From Dyella sp. AtDHG13 (GTDB lineage: Bacteria > Pseudomonadota > Gammaproteobacteria > Xanthomonadales > Rhodanobacteraceae), in assembly GCF_003201105.1 (NCBI RefSeq), contig NZ_QICJ01000008.1, forward strand, positions 1-64,000: 64,000 bases of DNA, given 5' to 3'. The notes under the pieces are model-generated. The model was not told the origin of the DNA. It was given only the letters and a program-made list of their open reading frames with translations, and ran no database searches. The first letter of the stretch is position 1. Each line of letters opens with the position of its first letter. Made by a program: the position numbers and the translations under genes. This document shows, one piece after another, positions 61,385 through 64,000 of this stretch.

Positions 61385-63589
61385 CTAATTCACCGGCGCG
61401 AGCTGCTCCCTCAAGGCATCGCCCATGGCCTGCAATGGATAGCGGCCGAGTTGCCGGTCCAGCTCGTTGAACACGGGGTCGGAGATGGTCCAGCCCATGG
61501 GAATCGGGTAGTTGCCAGGACACAGGCGGAAGTGCCACAGGATGTCGCCGTTCGCGGGTTGCGTCGCGTCCGGCCTCAGCGCGTTGAGCAGTTGCACGCG
61601 CGCGTATTCGCCGCGCGCGCTGCGCGTGTCGAGCAAGGCGTAGAACGGGGCGGTCGCCTCGCCGCTGACCTGATCGTGGAGTTTGCCTGGCACCGCGGGG
61701 CACGCGGTGGAGTAGACCGGCATCGGATGGCTGGCATCGTGCTGGTCGATGAAGTCGGTCATCAACGGATCGTTGCTGATGTGGATGACGATGAAGCGCA
61801 AGGCGATGCCGCGCTCCCTCGCCTTGCCGCGCACCAGACGCAGCAGTTCGAGCAGGGTGGTGGCGCCGGAGTTCTCGAAGTAGCCGCCATCGACCAGTTG
61901 CAACCGATCCGGCACCGGCGGATTGGCCATGTTCGCCTCCAGCGTGCCTGCCGGGCTGATATAGGTGAAACGCGCGCTGTTGAGCACCACTTCGCTGAGC
62001 GGCGCGCGCGGATCAAGCCAGCTCGAACCGTCGAGCCCCGCGGTCCAGGGCTGCCGCTGCGGCGTGGCCAGCGGCTTGAACGGATGCTCGATGAAGCGCT
62101 TGCCTTCGGCCACGGTCGTGCTGTTGAGGAACAACGCCGGCAACGACGGAGCGGTCGGCCCGTACAGCGCAGCGAAGGGTTGCGCGAAGGCAGGCATGCC
62201 TTCCTTGCTGGCCGCCGATTCCCATGCGCGCGTCAGGGCTCGCGAGCGGTCGTTGAGCCACGCGCCGGGCAACCAGCGCTGGGTGAAATCGACGAAGAAG
62301 GCGTTGGCCAGTGTCGGTGCGAGAAAATCGTGGCTCAGCAGGCGGCGGGCGCGAGGCTCCAGAGTCGATACATCCACCGGCTGCGGTTGCGCCAGCGACG
62401 CCGTATAGACGGCCAAACCCAGGCCGCCGCCCGACACGCCGCTGCTCGCCAGCAGGTGTCGCGCGAACAGGGGTTCGCTTCCCGATGATTGCCCTTGCTG
62501 GGTCAGCGCGGTGAGCTTGCCTAGCACTTCGACGGTCCACGCGGCGCCGCGGATGCCGCCGCCCTCGGCCGACACCAGGATCACTGGGCAAGGGCGGCGT
62601 TCCGCGCAGCGGTCCGTGAGCCAGTTGTCCATATAGGCATCGAACGACGTGCGCGTGTCCGCGGGTTGCGGCGCGGGTCGTTCATGCGTGGACATCGCCG
62701 GGTACTGGCGCACCCTATGGTTGTCGTTGAGATGCAGCCAGTGCAACGAGGCGCCGAGCAGCAACAGCATGCTCAGCAGCGGCACGCCGCGCCGGTCGCC
62801 GAGCATGCACAGCAGGCCGCCGTTGTAGCAGAGGAAGGCCTCGGCGATGAGCAGGATGGCCAGCGGGCCGATGCCGTCCAGCAGCTCCGGCCGGATGGCG
62901 ATCAGCACGGTGGCGAGCACGTTGAGCAGCACCGCAGCCGCATACATGGCCACGGCCCGCGGGCCGAGCTCGCGCACGCGCCACACGCGCTTCTCTTCCC
63001 TGGGCTGAAGACACGGCGCGCGCACGCCCGCCATATGGCGCGACAGCATATGCCACGCACGGCGGCGCATGACGAAGAACACGATCAGCGCCGCCGACTC
63101 CACCAGCAGGCCCAGCGCACGCCAGCTGCGCTGCATGCATTGGTCGGTGATGCCGCACGGGCCATGCGGCAGCCGGCTCAAGGCCAGCACGTAGCCGAGG
63201 CAGATCAACAGCGGCACGGACGCGCCGAGCAGGCGCGGCAGCCAGTCGCGCAGGACGGCCGCGCGTTCGTCCTGCAGCGAGGGCCAGCGCGGATAACGCA
63301 GGCGATAGGCATTGCGCGCGGCATGCCACATGGCCAGGCCAGTCAGGGCGCCGGTGGCCAGCAAGGCCAGGTAGCGCCAGCGGCTGGGATCGGTCCACAG
63401 CGCAATCAGGAAAAGCTCGGCCGCCTGATCCACGGCGATGGCGACCACGGCCACCGTGGCCAGCACCAGCAGCGACACGCGCACGGGCTTGAGGTGATCG
63501 AGCACCAGCGCCGTCCAGCCCTGCATGCGGCGCCACCGGCTGCGGACGCCGCCGCGTGGCGTTTTCCTTGCGCGTTCGAGATCGGGCAT
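61385..63589 (-). CDS. Polytopic membrane protein with C-terminal patatin-like phospholipase domain
   Basis: This protein of about 734 residues has an N-terminal half with around seven to eight hydrophobic helices (VSLLVLATVAVVAIAVDQAA, LLGASVPLLICLGYVLAL, AVAMYAAAVLLNVLATVLIA, GPLAILLIAEAFLCYNGGLL). A patatin-like catalytic half follows. The oxyanion element is GGGIRGAAW, the nucleophile GVSGGGLG and the catalytic Asp in DGGYFENSG. The patatin half carries unusually long insertions. The start at 63589 avoids an upstream arginine-rich extension. The N-terminal membrane domain is not a known pore or transporter to my eye. Substrate unknown. Confidence 0.75.
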   Translation of the reverse strand: MPDLERARKTPRGGVRSRWRRMQGWTALVLDHLKPVRVSLLVLATVAVVAIAVDQAAELFLIALWTDPSRWRYLALLATGALTGLAMWHAARNAYRLRYPRWPSLQDERAAVLRDWLPRLLGASVPLLICLGYVLALSRLPHGPCGITDQCMQRSWRALGLLVESAALIVFFVMRRRAWHMLSRHMAGVRAPCLQPREEKRVWRVRELGPRAVAMYAAAVLLNVLATVLIAIRPELLDGIGPLAILLIAEAFLCYNGGLLCMLGDRRGVPLLSMLLLLGASLHWLHLNDNHRVRQYPAMSTHERPAPQPADTRTSFDAYMDNWLTDRCAERRPCPVILVSAEGGGIRGAAWTVEVLGKLTALTQQGQSSGSEPLFARHLLASSGVSGGGLGLAVYTASLAQPQPVDVSTLEPRARRLLSHDFLAPTLANAFFVDFTQRWLPGAWLNDRSRALTRAWESAASKEGMPAFAQPFAALYGPTAPSLPALFLNSTTVAEGKRFIEHPFKPLATPQRQPWTAGLDGSSWLDPRAPLSEVVLNSARFTYISPAGTLEANMANPPVPDRLQLVDGGYFENSGATTLLELLRLVRGKARERGIALRFIVIHISNDPLMTDFIDQHDASHPMPVYSTACPAVPGKLHDQVSGEATAPFYALLDTRSARGEYARVQLLNALRPDATQPANGDILWHFRLCPGNYPIPMGWTISDPVFNELDRQLGRYPLQAMGDALREQLAPVN

Positions 63590-63803
63590 GCGGCGCCCTC
63601 CCGGTGCCGTGCTTCGCCATGGCCGCGGCCATAGTAGAGCGCCCGGGGGTCTGCCTCTCGTGATCCGGTTGGCATGCACGTTTCGGCGACATCGCCAACC
63701 GGGCGCTGAAGCGGCGTTCCCGCATTGCGCTGGCGGTCACCGTGCCTGTGGATACTTCCTGAGCCTGTGGACAGTTTGTGGATCGACTCACCGGGAGCTT
63801 GCG

Positions 63804-64000
63804 ATGACCACCGAAGGCCTGCTGATTTTCCTGTTGATCGGCGCCATTGCCGGCTGGCTGGCCGGCCTGATCGTGCGAGGCTTCGGCTTCGGGCTGATCG
63901 GCAACATCGTGGTCGGCATCATCGGCGCGTTCTTCGCCGGGTGGTTGCTGCCGCGGTTGGGCGTGCATTTCGCCGTGGCGGGGCCCTTCGTCAACAGCGT
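63804..64000 (+). CDS. GlsB/YeaQ/YmgE family stress membrane protein, partial
   Basis: The frame starts at the ATG at 63804 and runs off the window end after 65 codons. It reads MTTEGLLIFLLIGAIAGWLA and continues with the glycine-rich GFGLIGNIVVGIIGAFFAGW. This is the transglycosylase-associated/GlsB signature of small inner-membrane stress proteins. The family is about 80-90 residues long, so most of the gene is present. GGGAGC lies upstream. The 214 bp before it hold nothing I recognise. Confidence 0.9.
   Translation, partial: MTTEGLLIFLLIGAIAGWLAGLIVRGFGFGLIGNIVVGIIGAFFAGWLLPRLGVHFAVAGPFVNS

Overview
The window reads as chromosomal DNA of a GC-rich gammaproteobacterium, most likely Xanthomonadales and probably the Dyella/Luteibacter/Rhodanobacter group. 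The reasons are the strong G/C third-position bias, the gene families present (glnA, uppP, phhA beside an Lrp regulator, class I fbp, PA0069-type radical SAM, DUF885, DUF3224, GlsB) and the REP-like repeats between genes. The genus is inference. I saw no rRNA, tRNA, CRISPR array, integrase or transposase.

1-5.4 kb is a decaying oxidoreductase block: a GlxA-type AraC regulator missing its C-terminus, a half-length SDR, an intact MDR reductase, an alpha/beta hydrolase, an unknown protein and a zinc alcohol dehydrogenase cut off in its Rossmann domain. A 31-nt promoter-like sequence occurs twice here. 5.4-10.4 kb is an accessory stretch: a Fic protein, three small exported proteins, a frameshifted XRE regulator and two orphan genes. 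From 10.5 kb the content is mostly housekeeping and stress genes. First come a cupin/carboxymuconolactone decarboxylase pair with a divergent LysR gene, a FUSC protein, a GH39 glycosidase behind a LacI-type palindrome, an M23-like protein, glnA with a sigma-54 promoter and NtrC site, uppP and a CadC-like TPR regulator.

22.5-32.6 kb holds a frameshifted four-helix membrane gene and a MexEF-OprN-like RND efflux operon. The operon has a divergent LysR gene and two downstream reductases. 32.6-40 kb holds a yqjD/yqjE-like membrane operon with an AI-2E family protein, then PEBP, sorbosone-dehydrogenase-like, DUF3224, YheT-like and acyltransferase genes. 40-47.9 kb holds lrp/phhA, ompW behind an FNR-type box, a RES-Xre toxin-antitoxin pair, an SRPBCC protein, a DUF885 protein and a SulP transporter. 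48-64 kb holds a YafY regulator, a GFA/DJ-1 cluster, fbp, a patatin lipoprotein, an S9 peptidase, a Pmp-repeat autotransporter, a radical SAM protein, a polytopic patatin protein and the start of a GlsB-type gene.

The most unusual feature is a repeat of about 400 bp present twice, at 48050-48447 and 52187-52587. It is a chain of seven or eight hairpins. Several stems differ between the copies by compensatory base-pair changes, and the wobble pairs fit an RNA read from the + strand. Its last hairpin matches the REP family seen elsewhere in the window. It is the best candidate here for an undescribed structured RNA or repeat element.
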